64,000 nucleotides of DNA from JBGTSJ01 sp041940305. Its GTDB lineage: Bacteria > Planctomycetota > Planctomycetia > Planctomycetales > Planctomycetaceae. The position numbers and the translations under genes are program-made. The notes beneath the pieces were generated by a model, which was not told the DNA's origin, did no database searches, and saw only the letters and a list, made by a program, of their open reading frames with translations. This document shows, piece by piece, positions 8,801-16,833 of the stretch; within the stretch, counting starts at the first letter, position 1, and every line of letters starts with the position of its first letter. The DNA is taken from the NCBI GenBank assembly GCA_041940305.1, contig JBGTSJ010000025.1, positions 1 through 64,000 of the forward strand, given 5' to 3'.

Positions 8801-10878
8801 TGCTCGTGATACTCCTCTGCCAGGTCGTACCTGCCCAGCAACCGATACGTAACTCCGAGATTATTCAGGCTCCACGCGTAGTCCGCATCCCGGTCTCCTG
8901 ACAGGGACAGCCTGATCTCCATCGCCTGCTCGTGCATGTCCTTCGCGCGCGCATACTCGCCTGTTGCATGATACAGCAGGCCCAGCCCCTCTAATGTGTA
9001 CGCACAGTCGAGATGTTGTTCACCCAGTACGTCCCTGCGGATCTCGAGCGCCTGCTGGAGAAGTGTTTCCGCGTCCGAATACGAGCCGGCCTCGCGCCGG
9101 AGATTCCCCAAATTGTGCAGGCTCTGTGCATAGTCAGGATGCCGTTCGCCCAGCACCTCCCGCCGGACCGCCAAAGCCGCTTCGTGTAACTCTGCAGCTC
9201 GCTCAAACTTCGACTGCTTGCGGTAGACGATCGCCAGGTTGTTCAACGTTTGTGCGTAGTCGAGGTCGGAATCACCAAGGACCTCGCGCCGGATGTCCAA
9301 TGCCTGCAGATACACTTCTTCGGCACGCGCCAAGTCGTTTGCATCGGAGAATACAAGGCCGAGGTTGTGCAGACTTTGAGCAACGTCGGGATGCCGGTCA
9401 CCCAGCGATCCGCGCCGAATTTCCAGCACCTCCTGATACAGTTGCTCCGACTCCTCAAAGCCACGCAACTCCTTGCAGACGTAAGCGAGTGCATTCAGGA
9501 CACGGATCGTGTCAGGGTGACCCGGATCCAGAGCCTCGCGCCGAATCTCTAAAGCCAGCCTGTACAGGGGCGCACTCCGCTCGTAATCCTCCATTGAGTT
9601 ATACAGCGTGCCGAGTTGATACAGACTCGTGGCATGTTCGGTGGATCGCTCACCAGAAACAGCGACAGTGACTTCCAGCACTTCTTGAAAATAGGGCTCG
9701 GCTGTCTCATAGTCATTCTGGTAGTAATAGCAGAAGCCCAGTCTTTTCAGACTGAAGAGCGAGTCTTCATGCAATCGGCCCAGAGTGGTGCGGCGGATTT
9801 CGAGCGCTTGCCGATGCAGTCGGGCCGCCTCCTCGTAGTCCTCAATGGCTTCCTGCACCAGAGCCAGATTGCTGAGAGCATCCGCGTAAGTGGCATCCGC
9901 TTCTCCCGTGAGATCGGAGAGAGCCGCCAGGTGAGTGCGGCTGAGTTCCTCGGCTCGCTCATACTCCTTCAGGGAGACAAGTGCCTTCGAGAGGGCCCAA
10001 AAGCTCTGAAGCGTCGCAAAGTCGGTGCGTCCGAGTGCTTCGACGCGAATGTCAAAAGCCTGCTGATAGGCTGCGGCCGCCTCCTCCTGGTTGCCGAGGC
10101 GTTCCTGCAAAATGCCAAGTCCCTGGGTGGATAATGCGTAAAGCGGGTGACGCTCGCCCACCGACTCCGAATAGGTGTCCCGGGCCAGACCATAAAAGCG
10201 GATCGCATCCGCATGATTTCCGGCCGCGAAGTGCATGACTCCCAGATTGTGCAGGCTGCGGCCGCACTCGACGTGCGATGCTCCCTGCAATCGCTCACGA
10301 GCCTCATGGATCTGTTCAGCGAGCGTAAGGGCTTCCGTGTGGCGCTGTTCAGCGAACTCTTCGACCATTCGGGCCTTGAGCACGGCTAACCCGGACAGCT
10401 CTTCGCGCTCCGCGGCCGTGAGACGTTCAAGGAGGTCAACGTTCTGCAGGGCCAGCCTGGCGTCGACGACGCGGTAGCTCGCTTCGCCGTACGCAGCCAA
10501 AGTCCGACCCACAATGTCCTGACGAGTGGCGCGCGCATCGTCCCAGGCTTCAGCCGCCTCTTCGCACTGCGCAATCATGTCCAGCGTATCGATCAGCTTC
10601 GCATGATCGTCGCCGAAAACTTCCTGCTCGATCGCCAGGACTGCGTGAGCGCGTTCTCTGGCCGCATCCGCCTTGCCGTTGGATAACAATTCCCGGGTCT
10701 CGGCCAGCAGGGAGTCCCGTTCCGCCAGCCGCGCGGCGCGATCGGCATTCGCATCCAGCTCGGTCGCAGTCGGCGCATCCGGAGCGGTTTCGCTGTCGTC
10801 AGCCGGGAGCGGGTCACCAGAGAGGCTCAGGACTCCCAGCGCTGTCAGCGCACGCAGCCACGCTCGAAAAGCTCGCAT
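5896..10878 (-). CDS. Giant exported TPR-CHAT protein (caspase-like peptidase domain)
   Basis: A 1660-residue protein with an N-terminal signal peptide (MRAFRAWLRALTALGVLSLS, then a likely cleavage before DDSETAP). After a helical region come about 21 kinesin-light-chain-like TPR units of 42 residues (consensus ALEIRREVLGERHPDYA-SLNNLA-LY---GDY-RAE). A C-terminal CHAT domain follows. The catalytic His is H1471 in LHIATHGFF and the nucleophile is C1553 in LSACETG; GGEGLIGIQRAFQVAGA and the SLWKVDD motif follow. CHAT domains are clostripain/caspase-like peptidases, usually activated through their TPR scaffold. The ATG at 10878 has GGAGG 7 nt upstream and gives the signal peptide; upstream alternatives do not. 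It is a single gene with no obvious partner. Substrate and trigger are unknown. Confidence 0.92.
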   Translation of the reverse strand: MRAFRAWLRALTALGVLSLSGDPLPADDSETAPDAPTATELDANADRAARLAERDSLLAETRELLSNGKADAARERAHAVLAIEQEVFGDDHAKLIDTLDMIAQCEEAAEAWDDARATRQDIVGRTLAAYGEASYRVVDARLALQNVDLLERLTAAEREELSGLAVLKARMVEEFAEQRHTEALTLAEQIHEARERLQGASHVECGRSLHNLGVMHFAAGNHADAIRFYGLARDTYSESVGERHPLYALSTQGLGILQERLGNQEEAAAAYQQAFDIRVEALGRTDFATLQSFWALSKALVSLKEYERAEELSRTHLAALSDLTGEADATYADALSNLALVQEAIEDYEEAARLHRQALEIRRTTLGRLHEDSLFSLKRLGFCYYYQNDYETAEPYFQEVLEVTVAVSGERSTEHATSLYQLGTLYNSMEDYERSAPLYRLALEIRREALDPGHPDTIRVLNALAYVCKELRGFEESEQLYQEVLEIRRGSLGDRHPDVAQSLHNLGLVFSDANDLARAEEVYLQALDIRREVLGDSDLDYAQTLNNLAIVYRKQSKFERAAELHEAALAVRREVLGERHPDYAQSLHNLGNLRREAGSYSDAETLLQQALEIRRDVLGEQHLDCAYTLEGLGLLYHATGEYARAKDMHEQAMEIRLSLSGDRDADYAWSLNNLGVTYRLLGRYDLAEEYHEQALIIRRELLGERHPDYAYSLFNLAVLSRMAGDYDRAEVLQRESLDIRRDVLGARHVDTLWSLDELGLVYFGMQDFDRAEPLWKQVLEYRRELLGVRHPDYALSLANLGSLYMETRDYPSAEAMLQQALAVRREVLGVRHPDCAHTLHQLAVMYHWQGDFGRSEPLLQEALSIRREVLGEDHPDYAFTLNGLAVWYYTQGDYAQAETLYRSVLEIRRETLGERHPDYAASVNSLAILCSTRRDYPEAERLFLQAMEIRRDVLGERHPDYAWSVNGLARMYYDHGEYEQAMPLFQEALQIRTEVFGPRHPDTLQTVGNLGVFYRVTGNYPQAEDLLRQTVEVRGDVQGRQHPDYAWSLYNLAWLYHEQGDLERAAPLYVEAQEITRNHIDGTSVVLSERQQLGLAQMMRCQLDAYLSLAIDSGGLDESASRQVLIWKGGALVRQRAMRLVADEEGIGGLFTDLQDVTMRLASLARSCPEAPDEVANWELELSGLNAEKERLEVALSRQSATFYSSQQDVTLEDVKTSLPDGTVLVDYLEYSHRTPPAEPGGTWSFARSLVAFVISPGDAGVRMIPLGPVADVAADVDVWRETLGVSPDAVEAGHRLREALWEPLLDALSDAELVLVSPDGCLGRLPLAALPGREIDTYLIEDHRIATISVPQLLPDLVSDVPARQLSGELLLMGAVNYDADPQQQSESGPDPQRLKPWERRGTAIAVRGHSTVFTPLQATGGEIAALQRLYTSLYDVESEAIVTLQGDEATEARFREAAPLCYQLHIATHGFFADPKETAASDTEEDGMVLRGRFSEQDEIVRGVSPGLLSGLVFAGANRPPQPDCDDGILTAEEIAFLPLQGVDLVTLSACETGLGEVAGGEGLIGIQRAFQVAGARTTIASLWKVDDHATRVLMERFYQNLWEGEMTKLDALREAQIWVLRNPEAVRGVDPVEGSFDGAKAAYPRQWAAFVLSGDWR

Positions 10879-11114
10879 GACCCGACCTCCATCAGAAGAG
10901 GTATGCCGGAGCCCCCTCGCAGCAGTTCGGCCCCTGGATGGACAACTCGACCGATTCAAGATTGTACCGGAGCGTTTTTGCCGATGGCAAACAGCCAGCC
11001 CCCATGGAGGGCGAATCAGACGAAGAAACCGCCGCTGAACATTCCGCGTACAAGTCGCTCAGAATCGTCTTTCGCGCACGCTCACCTCCTGCCGGCGCTC
11101 CGAATGTCAGGCGG

Positions 11115-11313
11115 GGTGGCATCGCTACGTATCCGATCCTCCCATCGACATCAGGTTGTGATCCACGTTCAAGGGTACCATGCCCATGTCGCGATAGCAG
11201 CATGGGCATGCGAACGTTGCCGACGCTTCCGATTGTTCGAGAGCGCGCGCTACGATCACAGCCCTGCGATGTTCGGCATGTCCGCCCTGCTGACGCGATG
11301 CGGACATGGCACC
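11115..11313. repeat. Dispersed 200-bp repeat, copy 1 (intact)
   Basis: Begins GGTGGCATCG and ends GCGGACATGGCACC. In the middle lies GGTACCATGCCCATG, whose GGTGCCATG core is the reverse complement of the CATGGCACC end. Internal hairpins include GCCCATG...CATGGGC (about 11181-11208). No coding capacity. Related copies are at 11357-11422 joined to 12952-13091, at 15874-16070, at 16719-16833 and at 20878-21006. This looks like a non-autonomous mobile or MITE-like element, or a long REP cluster. Confidence 0.85.
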
Positions 11314-11356
11314 TCGCTTTGAGGTTCCTTGATGTGGGGTCAAAACGAGAAGGCGC

Positions 11357-11422
11357 GGTGGCATCGTAACGTGTCCGACTCTCCCACCGACATCGTTGTG
11401 ATCCGCGCTCAAGGGTGCCATG
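11357..11422. repeat. Dispersed 200-bp repeat, copy 2, left part (split by IS4 element)
   Basis: Starts GGTGGCATCGTAACG and follows copy 1 to GCTCAAGGGTGCCATG. There the IS4 element interrupts it. The last nine bases, GGTGCCATG, are the left target-site duplicate. The rest of the copy resumes at 12952. Confidence 0.85.
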
Positions 11423-12951
11423 TTACGCCGTTAACCTTTGGAGGCTGAGAAGCAAAGAAGTCTCGATGCGCATGGGAGTTTCGGTCATTCTTTCGATCGT
11501 CACAAAGAAGGAAGGACCTGGCTCTCACCCGAAAGGAATCGGGCATGTCGCATCGAGACTCGGCACGTGGTATCGCATCCGGCAGCGGCGCTCAAGACCT
11601 GATCGGCTGCGCTCGACGATTGCTGGTCGGGATGAACTTCCAAGACGTGCGGCTGCGCCGCCACTGCCGCTGTTCGCCGCGCGGATTGCTGTTGCTCGCC
11701 CTGCTCTGGGCCTGGTCGGATGAATCCGGGCTGCTGGCACGCTGGCAGGCGGTCGCTCCCCTCGCCCGCGTTCTCTGGCCGCGGGATGTGCGTGGGGTGA
11801 TCTCCTATCAGGCATTCCTCAAGCTGCTCGTCCGCTGGACCGAGGAACTGCTGGCGGTCGTGCGCCCGGCGCTGTGGTTGGCGATGCAGCGCGGACGAGG
11901 CGGCGCCTGGCGGATCGGCAGCTGGCCGGTGTTCGGTGTCGACGGCAGCAAGCTGGCGCTTCCCTGGACCCGTTCGCACGAGGCCCGCTTCGCTCCGCGG
12001 GCCGCACGCGTGCACCACGCGACACGTCGATCATGGCGCCGCAGCCGACAGTCATGCGCCGATCGCGCCAAGAAGGCCTCCTCGCCGCAGATGTGGCTGA
12101 CCATGCTCTGGCACGCCGGGACGGGGCTTCCCTGGAACTGGCGGCTGGGTCCGGCCGACAGCAGCGAACGGGACCATCTGGTGGAGATGCTGCACAGCCT
12201 GCCGGATCGTGCACTGCTGGCTGCAGATGCCGGATTCGTGGGCTATCACCTGTGGTCGCTGCTGCAGCTGACGGGGCACGAACTGGTGGTCCGCGTCGGC
12301 AGCAACGTCCGGTTGCTCAAGAAGCTGGGCATCGTGCGGGAGTCCGCCGGAACGGTGTATCTCTGGCCGGACCACGCGGCACGAGAGGGGGAGCCGCCCC
12401 TGGTGCTGCGGCTGATTGTGGTGCAGGGACGGCGGCATCCCTGGTATCTGGTGACCACGGTGCTCGATCGGGCGCAGCTGAGCGACCGGGAGGTCGTCGA
12501 GGTGTACCGTCGTCGCTGGGGGGTGGAGGTGTTCTACCGGCACTTCAAACAGACGTTCGGCCGCCGCAAGCTCCGCAGCCATGCGGCCGCGCACGCCGAG
12601 TGCGAAGCGCACTGGTCACTGGTCGGCCTGTGGCTGCTGCTGCTCGACGCCCAACACCAGCGAAACCGCCAGGGCCTCTGGCCGGAGCGGCTGAGCGTGG
12701 CCGGCGCACTGCAGGTTTACCGCCAGGCCCTGCGTGCTGCCGCTGCACTCGTGTCCTGCACCTCGCTGGGCGTGACGCTCCGCACCGCCGCGATCGACAA
12801 CTACCCGCGCCGCGACAAACGCAGCCGCATCCGCCGCCGCAAGAAGTACGAGACTCCCTGCCGTCCACCACAACTCCTGACCGCCACGTCCCAACAGCGC
12901 CACGCCGCCCAACAGATCGTCGAACAGCAGCAACAAAGGTTAACGGCGTAA
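11423..12951 (+). mobile_element. Complete IS4-family insertion sequence, 1529 bp
   Basis: Perfect 18-bp terminal inverted repeats, TTACGCCGTTAACCTTTG at 11423-11440 and its exact complement at 12934-12951. The element is flanked by 9-bp direct repeats GGTGCCATG (11414-11422 and 12952-12960), a target duplication of a length seen in the IS4 superfamily. It holds one intact transposase gene. Removing the element and one duplicate restores an uninterrupted 200-bp repeat, which proves the insertion and its direction of nesting. Intact ends and frame suggest recent movement. Confidence 0.95.
11545..12951 (+). CDS. IS4-family DDE transposase
   Basis: A 468-residue transposase. The DDE triad is readable: D133 in FGVDGSK, D228 in LLAADAGFVGY, and E328 in RRRWGVEVFYRHFKQTF. 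The last is the Y-(2)R-(3)E-(6)K type signature of IS4 enzymes. The N-terminal region (VRLRRHCRCSPRG, KLLVRWTEELL) would bind the element ends. AAAGGAA lies 7-8 nt before the ATG at 11545. The TAA stop is formed by the last three bases of the right inverted repeat, so gene and element end together. The frame is intact and all catalytic residues are present, so it is probably active. Confidence 0.93.
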   Translation: MSHRDSARGIASGSGAQDLIGCARRLLVGMNFQDVRLRRHCRCSPRGLLLLALLWAWSDESGLLARWQAVAPLARVLWPRDVRGVISYQAFLKLLVRWTEELLAVVRPALWLAMQRGRGGAWRIGSWPVFGVDGSKLALPWTRSHEARFAPRAARVHHATRRSWRRSRQSCADRAKKASSPQMWLTMLWHAGTGLPWNWRLGPADSSERDHLVEMLHSLPDRALLAADAGFVGYHLWSLLQLTGHELVVRVGSNVRLLKKLGIVRESAGTVYLWPDHAAREGEPPLVLRLIVVQGRRHPWYLVTTVLDRAQLSDREVVEVYRRRWGVEVFYRHFKQTFGRRKLRSHAAAHAECEAHWSLVGLWLLLLDAQHQRNRQGLWPERLSVAGALQVYRQALRAAAALVSCTSLGVTLRTAAIDNYPRRDKRSRIRRRKKYETPCRPPQLLTATSQQRHAAQQIVEQQQQRLTA

Positions 12952-13091
12952 GGTGCCATGCCCATGTCGCGACAGCAGCATGGGCATGCGAACGTTGCCG
13001 ATGCTTCCGATTGTTCCAGAGCGCGCGCTACGATCACAGTCCTACGACGTTCGGCATGTCCGCCCTGCTGGCGCGATGCGGACATGGCACC
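12952..13091. repeat. Dispersed 200-bp repeat, copy 2, right part
   Basis: Starts with the right target duplicate GGTGCCATG, continues CCCATGTCGCGACAGCAG, and ends GATGCGGACATGGCACC. It completes the copy begun at 11357. It is closest to copy 1; they share the GAGAGCGCGCGCTACGATCACAG-like central block with one or two changes. Its end is 17 nt from the stop codon of the neighbouring minus-strand gene. Confidence 0.85.
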
Positions 13092-13107
13092 CCGCAGCCC
13101 AGCTTGA

Positions 13108-13557
13108 TCATTCCGGGAACTCAAACAGGACCTTGTCAGACACGTCCCGGATCTCCATTTGCGACTCTTCCCCGGTAACGGAAAGGACCGCGCGCGGTCG
13201 GCCTGCGGCATCCCTGATCGAGATGCCCGTCGCCTCGTCCGTCGCCATCAATCGCAGGTCTCCGCCCGGGTTGCGCAACTGCACCACTGCTCCTCCTGGG
13301 GCGTCCGTCAAAGTCGCGTGAAACGCTCCATCCTCGTCGCGAATGACGATGCCATACCCGGCGTCAGTCGGCCCCAGCTCGATGCGAGGATTTCCCGCGG
13401 CATCGACGATCGTCAGCGACTCGAACCGACGTGGCCCTGCATCGTCTGCCGCTCCGGCCAGCAGCACCGCCACGGGCGCCGCGAGGCAGGTCATGGAGAA
13501 CAGGAGCATCCGGCGGACACGCCTTTCGAGCGTACGGATACGAGCTTCGAGTTGCAT
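13108..13557 (-). CDS. Membrane-anchored protein of unknown function
   Basis: 149 residues. The N-terminus is a short coiled helix (MQLEARIRTLERRVRR) followed by a membrane or signal-anchor segment (MLLFSMTCLAAPVAVLLAGA). The rest is beta-rich with three similar stretches: SLTIVDAAGNPRIELG, IVIRDEDGAFHATL and ISIRDAAGRPRAVLSV. This repeated V-DAAG-PR-L- pattern resembles small exported proteins seen in several bacteria, but no function is known to me. The start is the ATG at 13557. It is divergent from the 661-residue gene at 13871. Its 3' end is almost touched by the repeat copy that carries the IS4 element. Confidence 0.7.
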   Translation of the reverse strand: MQLEARIRTLERRVRRMLLFSMTCLAAPVAVLLAGAADDAGPRRFESLTIVDAAGNPRIELGPTDAGYGIVIRDEDGAFHATLTDAPGGAVVQLRNPGGDLRLMATDEATGISIRDAAGRPRAVLSVTGEESQMEIRDVSDKVLFEFPE

Positions 13558-13870
13558 GGCTTGTCGTCAGTAGGAGTGCGGAACGGGCGATGCACTTGGA
13601 TAGTGCAACGGGATCACGCGGCGCGACTGCGAATCGGATATCACGGTAATCTCGAGCGGGAATTCATTTGACTGGTCCCCTCCCTCGCGGTTTTCCGGTC
13701 CCTGCTGGTCCGGCTAAGATACTGTGAGCACTGACAGCCGAGCTCACCGGCGCCAGTCCCCTCCGCGGACCGTGATGGCATTCGCCGGCCGGTGGGCGTG
13801 CGGAAGTCATCAGGTTGACGGCCTCGGGTGACTTTGCAGACGCAATTCTCTGTACAGGAAATGCAGATTT
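13558..13870. other. Divergent intergenic region (possible promoters)
   Basis: 313 bp between two divergent genes, so both promoters should be here. A TAAGATACT stretch near 13714 could be a -10 for the plus-strand gene but no good -35 is seen. No repeat or RNA gene was recognised. Confidence 0.5.
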
Positions 13871-15856
13871 ATGACTCGACAACTCGGGACGCCTCACCGA
13901 GGGAATCGTCAAGGCCATCCGCGTCGATCGAGGTCCAGAGCGGCGCGATGGAAGAAGCCGTTGATCCTGGGCGCGGGAGCCGCCCTCGTGCTCGGAGTGC
14001 TCGCCGTCGCCGCCATCCAATTGGTGGGAATCGTCGATTCCGTGACGTCCGATGACGCCGTCACGCCCCTGGCAATTAATGCCCCGGCGGTTGATGCAAC
14101 GTCCCTCCGACCCGACGTGCAGAACGCTGCCGCTCCCATCGATCCGGACGCGGTCGCCCGGTCGAGTCCCGATGCGATGATTCGCGTCGCGCAGACGTTC
14201 GCCGAGCATGCCCGCCAGCCGGACAGCCTGAGCGCCATTCGCATGGTTGACCAGTCGCTGTTCCACGCCAAACTGCGGGGTCCGCAAGGCTCTGCGGAAG
14301 CGGTGACCCACCGGCTCGAAGCCGCGAAAGTCCTGGATCATATCGCGTCCCGCTCGTTCGAAAGCACGCCGGGCAATGAGGCCCTGCGGCATTGGCAGGT
14401 GCTGGGGCGCACCGAGTTCCGCGGAAGCCCTGCCGTGCTGCTTCGTTACTTCGCCGAGGACGTCGCTCCCGTCGGGATGTTTGACGACGACGCGATGATC
14501 GAGCGGCTGAGTGCGGTGATGACGTTCGAGGAGTTCCGCGACGCTGCCTTCGGATTGTACCGCCCGCACTCCCCCGGCGGCCGGGCGCAGCAGAACTCCG
14601 TGCCTCATCAGCCGGATTCTCTTGACGTGTTCGTCCCCAGGTCCGGGTACATGCTTCTGCAGTTCGAAGAGCTCGAGGATGGGCCGCACCTCGCGGATCT
14701 GGTCAATCTGCTCGGGCAGTTGCCGCTGAGTCGATCGGCGGGGAAGGCGTATCTGAAGGAATGGCAGGTGTTCAACGCCGGGGAGCGCCGGGCACCTGCC
14801 GAAGTGCCTGCGCAGGGCAGCTTGTCGATCTTCGGAGAGATCCCCGGGGAGGGGGTGGAGCTGCCCATGTACGGGGTCTTCTTCCGCCCCAGCCAGTTCG
14901 TGTCGGATGACTTCTCCCAGCTTCAGGAGATGTTCGACGCGTCTCGCAACGTCCGTGCAGTGCGCCTGTGCGAGCTGGCCGCGCATCTGAATCAGCGATC
15001 CGCGCGGACGCCCGCTTTGATCCAGCAGTTCCGGGCCGACTTCCCCGGCGATCAGGGCGCGGACATGCTCGTCGTCACCTTCTCCATGATTCCTATTCAG
15101 CCGCGCGTGGAGCCTCCCGCCGGGCCATGGATCGACGATTCGGCCGAACAACTCTTCTCCGCCTATCACGATCCGTTTCTCCTCTACGTGCAGGCCCTCG
15201 TGGCTAGGGAGGCGGGTGATGCGGAACGATTCCACGAGCGTCTGCACGCAGCGCGAGCGGCCGGATTCCAATGCTCCGAGATGTACCGCTCCGATCTGGA
15301 TGCCGCGCTGGCTGCACGCGACAAAACTGCGGCGATCCAGGCGCTGCGCGACCTGAGCCGGCTTTGGGGCGACGGAGGCCATCCGACAGATGAGCACAAG
15401 CTCGACCAGGAGTCGACGCGCTGGGAGCTCATCGCCCAGCGTCGCCAAACCTCCGAGCAGGCCGATGCCCCGGACCCGTTGGCCGAGCATCGACGGAACC
15501 GGCCGAGCCCGTTCGACGCGCCGTCGCGAACGCGGACGTCTCCGGGGACACCGGAAGCGATGTCCCCGGAGAGATCCGCGACCGAGCCTCACACGGGCGC
15601 AGCGGGGATGGGGACAGTCACCGTCCTGGTCGAGCTGACCGGCCGTTTCGACGCCGCGGCCACGGTCAAGAAACTGGCCGCGGATCTGAATACTCAGAAC
15701 TATCGAATGTCCGTCAGAAACGGTACGGCGACCATCTCCCTGGAGTTCGATGGTCCCCTGGACGAGGTCACCGCGGCCATCGGCTTTGGCGAAGTAGAGT
15801 CCGTCGATGAGCCCACCCGCACCGTAAGAGTCCGGGCGGGTGCGACGAGCCCCTGA
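13871..15856 (+). CDS. Large single-pass membrane protein of unknown function
   Basis: 661 residues. A basic N-terminus (HPRRSRSRAARWKKP) precedes one membrane helix at about 29-52 (LILGAGAALVLGVLAVAAIQ), so the bulk is outside the cytoplasm. The middle is helical with no recognised domain. It includes TPR-like or SEL1-like pieces near DPFLLYVQALVAREAGDAER and FHERLHAARAAGFQC. The end (about 580-661) is a small alpha/beta unit, VTVLVELTGRFDAAATVKKL ... VRNGTATISLEFDGPLDE, after a Pro/Ser/Thr-rich linker. I do not recognise the family. The ATG at 13871 has a weak GGAA upstream. Its stop is 17 nt before repeat copy 3. Confidence 0.7.
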   Translation: MTRQLGTPHRGNRQGHPRRSRSRAARWKKPLILGAGAALVLGVLAVAAIQLVGIVDSVTSDDAVTPLAINAPAVDATSLRPDVQNAAAPIDPDAVARSSPDAMIRVAQTFAEHARQPDSLSAIRMVDQSLFHAKLRGPQGSAEAVTHRLEAAKVLDHIASRSFESTPGNEALRHWQVLGRTEFRGSPAVLLRYFAEDVAPVGMFDDDAMIERLSAVMTFEEFRDAAFGLYRPHSPGGRAQQNSVPHQPDSLDVFVPRSGYMLLQFEELEDGPHLADLVNLLGQLPLSRSAGKAYLKEWQVFNAGERRAPAEVPAQGSLSIFGEIPGEGVELPMYGVFFRPSQFVSDDFSQLQEMFDASRNVRAVRLCELAAHLNQRSARTPALIQQFRADFPGDQGADMLVVTFSMIPIQPRVEPPAGPWIDDSAEQLFSAYHDPFLLYVQALVAREAGDAERFHERLHAARAAGFQCSEMYRSDLDAALAARDKTAAIQALRDLSRLWGDGGHPTDEHKLDQESTRWELIAQRRQTSEQADAPDPLAEHRRNRPSPFDAPSRTRTSPGTPEAMSPERSATEPHTGAAGMGTVTVLVELTGRFDAAATVKKLAADLNTQNYRMSVRNGTATISLEFDGPLDEVTAAIGFGEVESVDEPTRTVRVRAGATSP

Positions 15857-15873
15857 ATCTGCGACGCAGGCAG

Positions 15874-16070
15874 GGTGGCATCGCAACGATCCGAATCTCC
15901 CACCGAGATCAGGTTGTGATCCGCGTTCAAGGGTGACACGCCCATGTCGCGATAGCAGCATGGGCATGCGAGCGTTGCCGATGCTTCCGATGCTCGACAG
16001 CGCCCCGGGCGATCATAGCCCGGCGACGTTCGGCATGTCCGTCCTGCCGCCGCGATAGAGACATGGCACC
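15874..16070. repeat. Dispersed 200-bp repeat, copy 3 (intact)
   Basis: Starts GGTGGCATCGCAACG and ends AGACATGGCACC. It matches copies 1 and 2 throughout, including CCCACCGAGATCAGGTTGTG, the GCCCATG...CATGGGC hairpin and the GTTCGGCATGTCCG block. It has more substitutions in the central GC block (CGCCCCGGGCGATCATAGCCCG) and GGTGACACG instead of the GGTGCCATG core. It lies between the 661-residue gene and a gene fragment. Confidence 0.85.
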
Positions 16071-16170
16071 CGGCCGGTGCGGTCCCGCTTAGACAGTTAG
16101 GAATTGAGAACTCAGAAACCAAAGTTCCGAATGTCACGCCGCGACGCGGATGTATCGACGCCGATTCTTA

Positions 16171-16752
16171 TCATGTGTCGGCCGACTGGTCCGGCCGTAT
16201 CCCCGACCCGCCGCTGCCGGCCTCATAATGCACCTGACGCATGGTCGCTCTGGCGCCCCTGAGTTCGTAATGCAGCAGCATGTCGATCTGACCGTACTTC
16301 GGAGTCGCCAACAGGCTCCAGTCCGGCTTGATGTGGAAGGTTGTCCCGTTGCGAAAGCTGTCGTGGTAACCCGCGTACAAGGTGCTGCCGGAGTCGTCGA
16401 TTTCTGCCCAGGTACCAAGCAGGGGCTCCCCCGCCAGCTCACCGGTCATTTCATCGACGGGGAGGATCAGATACCGCGGAACCTGAACAGCATGCTGAAT
16501 GCAGACATAGCTGACCGCTGCCTGGGGGTGTATCGCCAGATCAGTCACCTCCAGCACGCGCCATCCAAAATCATCGAGGTCGAACTCCCTTGAGACCGTC
16601 AAGGAGTCCGCATCGATGACTTCAAGCCGGTTCGTCCCTGAGACAACGCCCACAAATTCATGCTGTCGCTCGTCGAGATGCAGATATCGGCTCGGGAGAG
16701 TCCGTGGCGCAGAATACGTGCCATGCCCACGTCTCGACAGCAGCCTGAGCAT
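16171..16752 (-). pseudogene. C-terminal fragment of a propeller-like protein, truncated by repeat copy 4
   Basis: About 180 residues look like the tail of a larger beta-propeller or NHL-type protein: RLEVIDADSLTVSREFDLDD, VLEVTDLAIHPQAAVSYVCI, RYLILPVDEMTGELAGEPLL, AEIDDSGSTLYAGYHDSF. These are strand pairs with the D-D-G-x-L-Y turn. Coding sequence with this character stops at about 16716, exactly where repeat copy 4 begins. The only available ATG (16752) lies within the repeat and gives a repeat-derived MLRLLSRRGHGTYSAP lead. The most likely reading is a broken gene. A short protein started from the repeat cannot be excluded, but it has no signal peptide. Confidence 0.6.
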
Positions 16753-16833
16753 GTGCAGGTTGCCGATGCTCTCAGTTGCTCGTCGACACCCATTGCTATC
16801 AGAGGCCCGTGAGGCCCGGCATGCTGGTCACTC
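16719..16833. repeat. Dispersed 200-bp repeat, copy 4 (degenerate, right half only)
   Basis: GTGCCATGCCCACGTCTCGACAGCAGC matches the middle of copies 1-3 with several changes. GGTTGCCGATGC and GGCCCGGCATGCTGG match the second half. The left half (GGTGGCATCG to GTTCAAG) is absent, and the end has drifted. It overlaps the last codon and stop of the neighbouring minus-strand gene at 16828. Confidence 0.6.

Noticed and set aside
7660..10290. Regularly spaced 126-bp DNA repeats as a CRISPR-like array
   Set aside because: The period is 42 codons in frame with the TPR consensus; no spacers of independent sequence.
5896..10878. TPR-CHAT as part of a type III-E CRISPR (gRAMP) system
   Set aside because: No CRISPR repeats, no Cas7-like fusion gene nearby, and the protein has a signal peptide. 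The repeated 126-bp units are coding TPRs and not spacers.
10892..11209. Recurring short frame MPMLLSRHGH... seen at several repeats
   Set aside because: It is the translation of the repeat itself, begins in each copy at the CATGGGCAT hairpin and runs into unrelated flanks. It is not a gene family.
13664..15967. Open frame of 767 codons on the minus strand
   Set aside because: Antisense to the 661-residue membrane protein. Its N-terminus is read from repeat copy 3. The plus-strand gene has a membrane helix and sensible composition.
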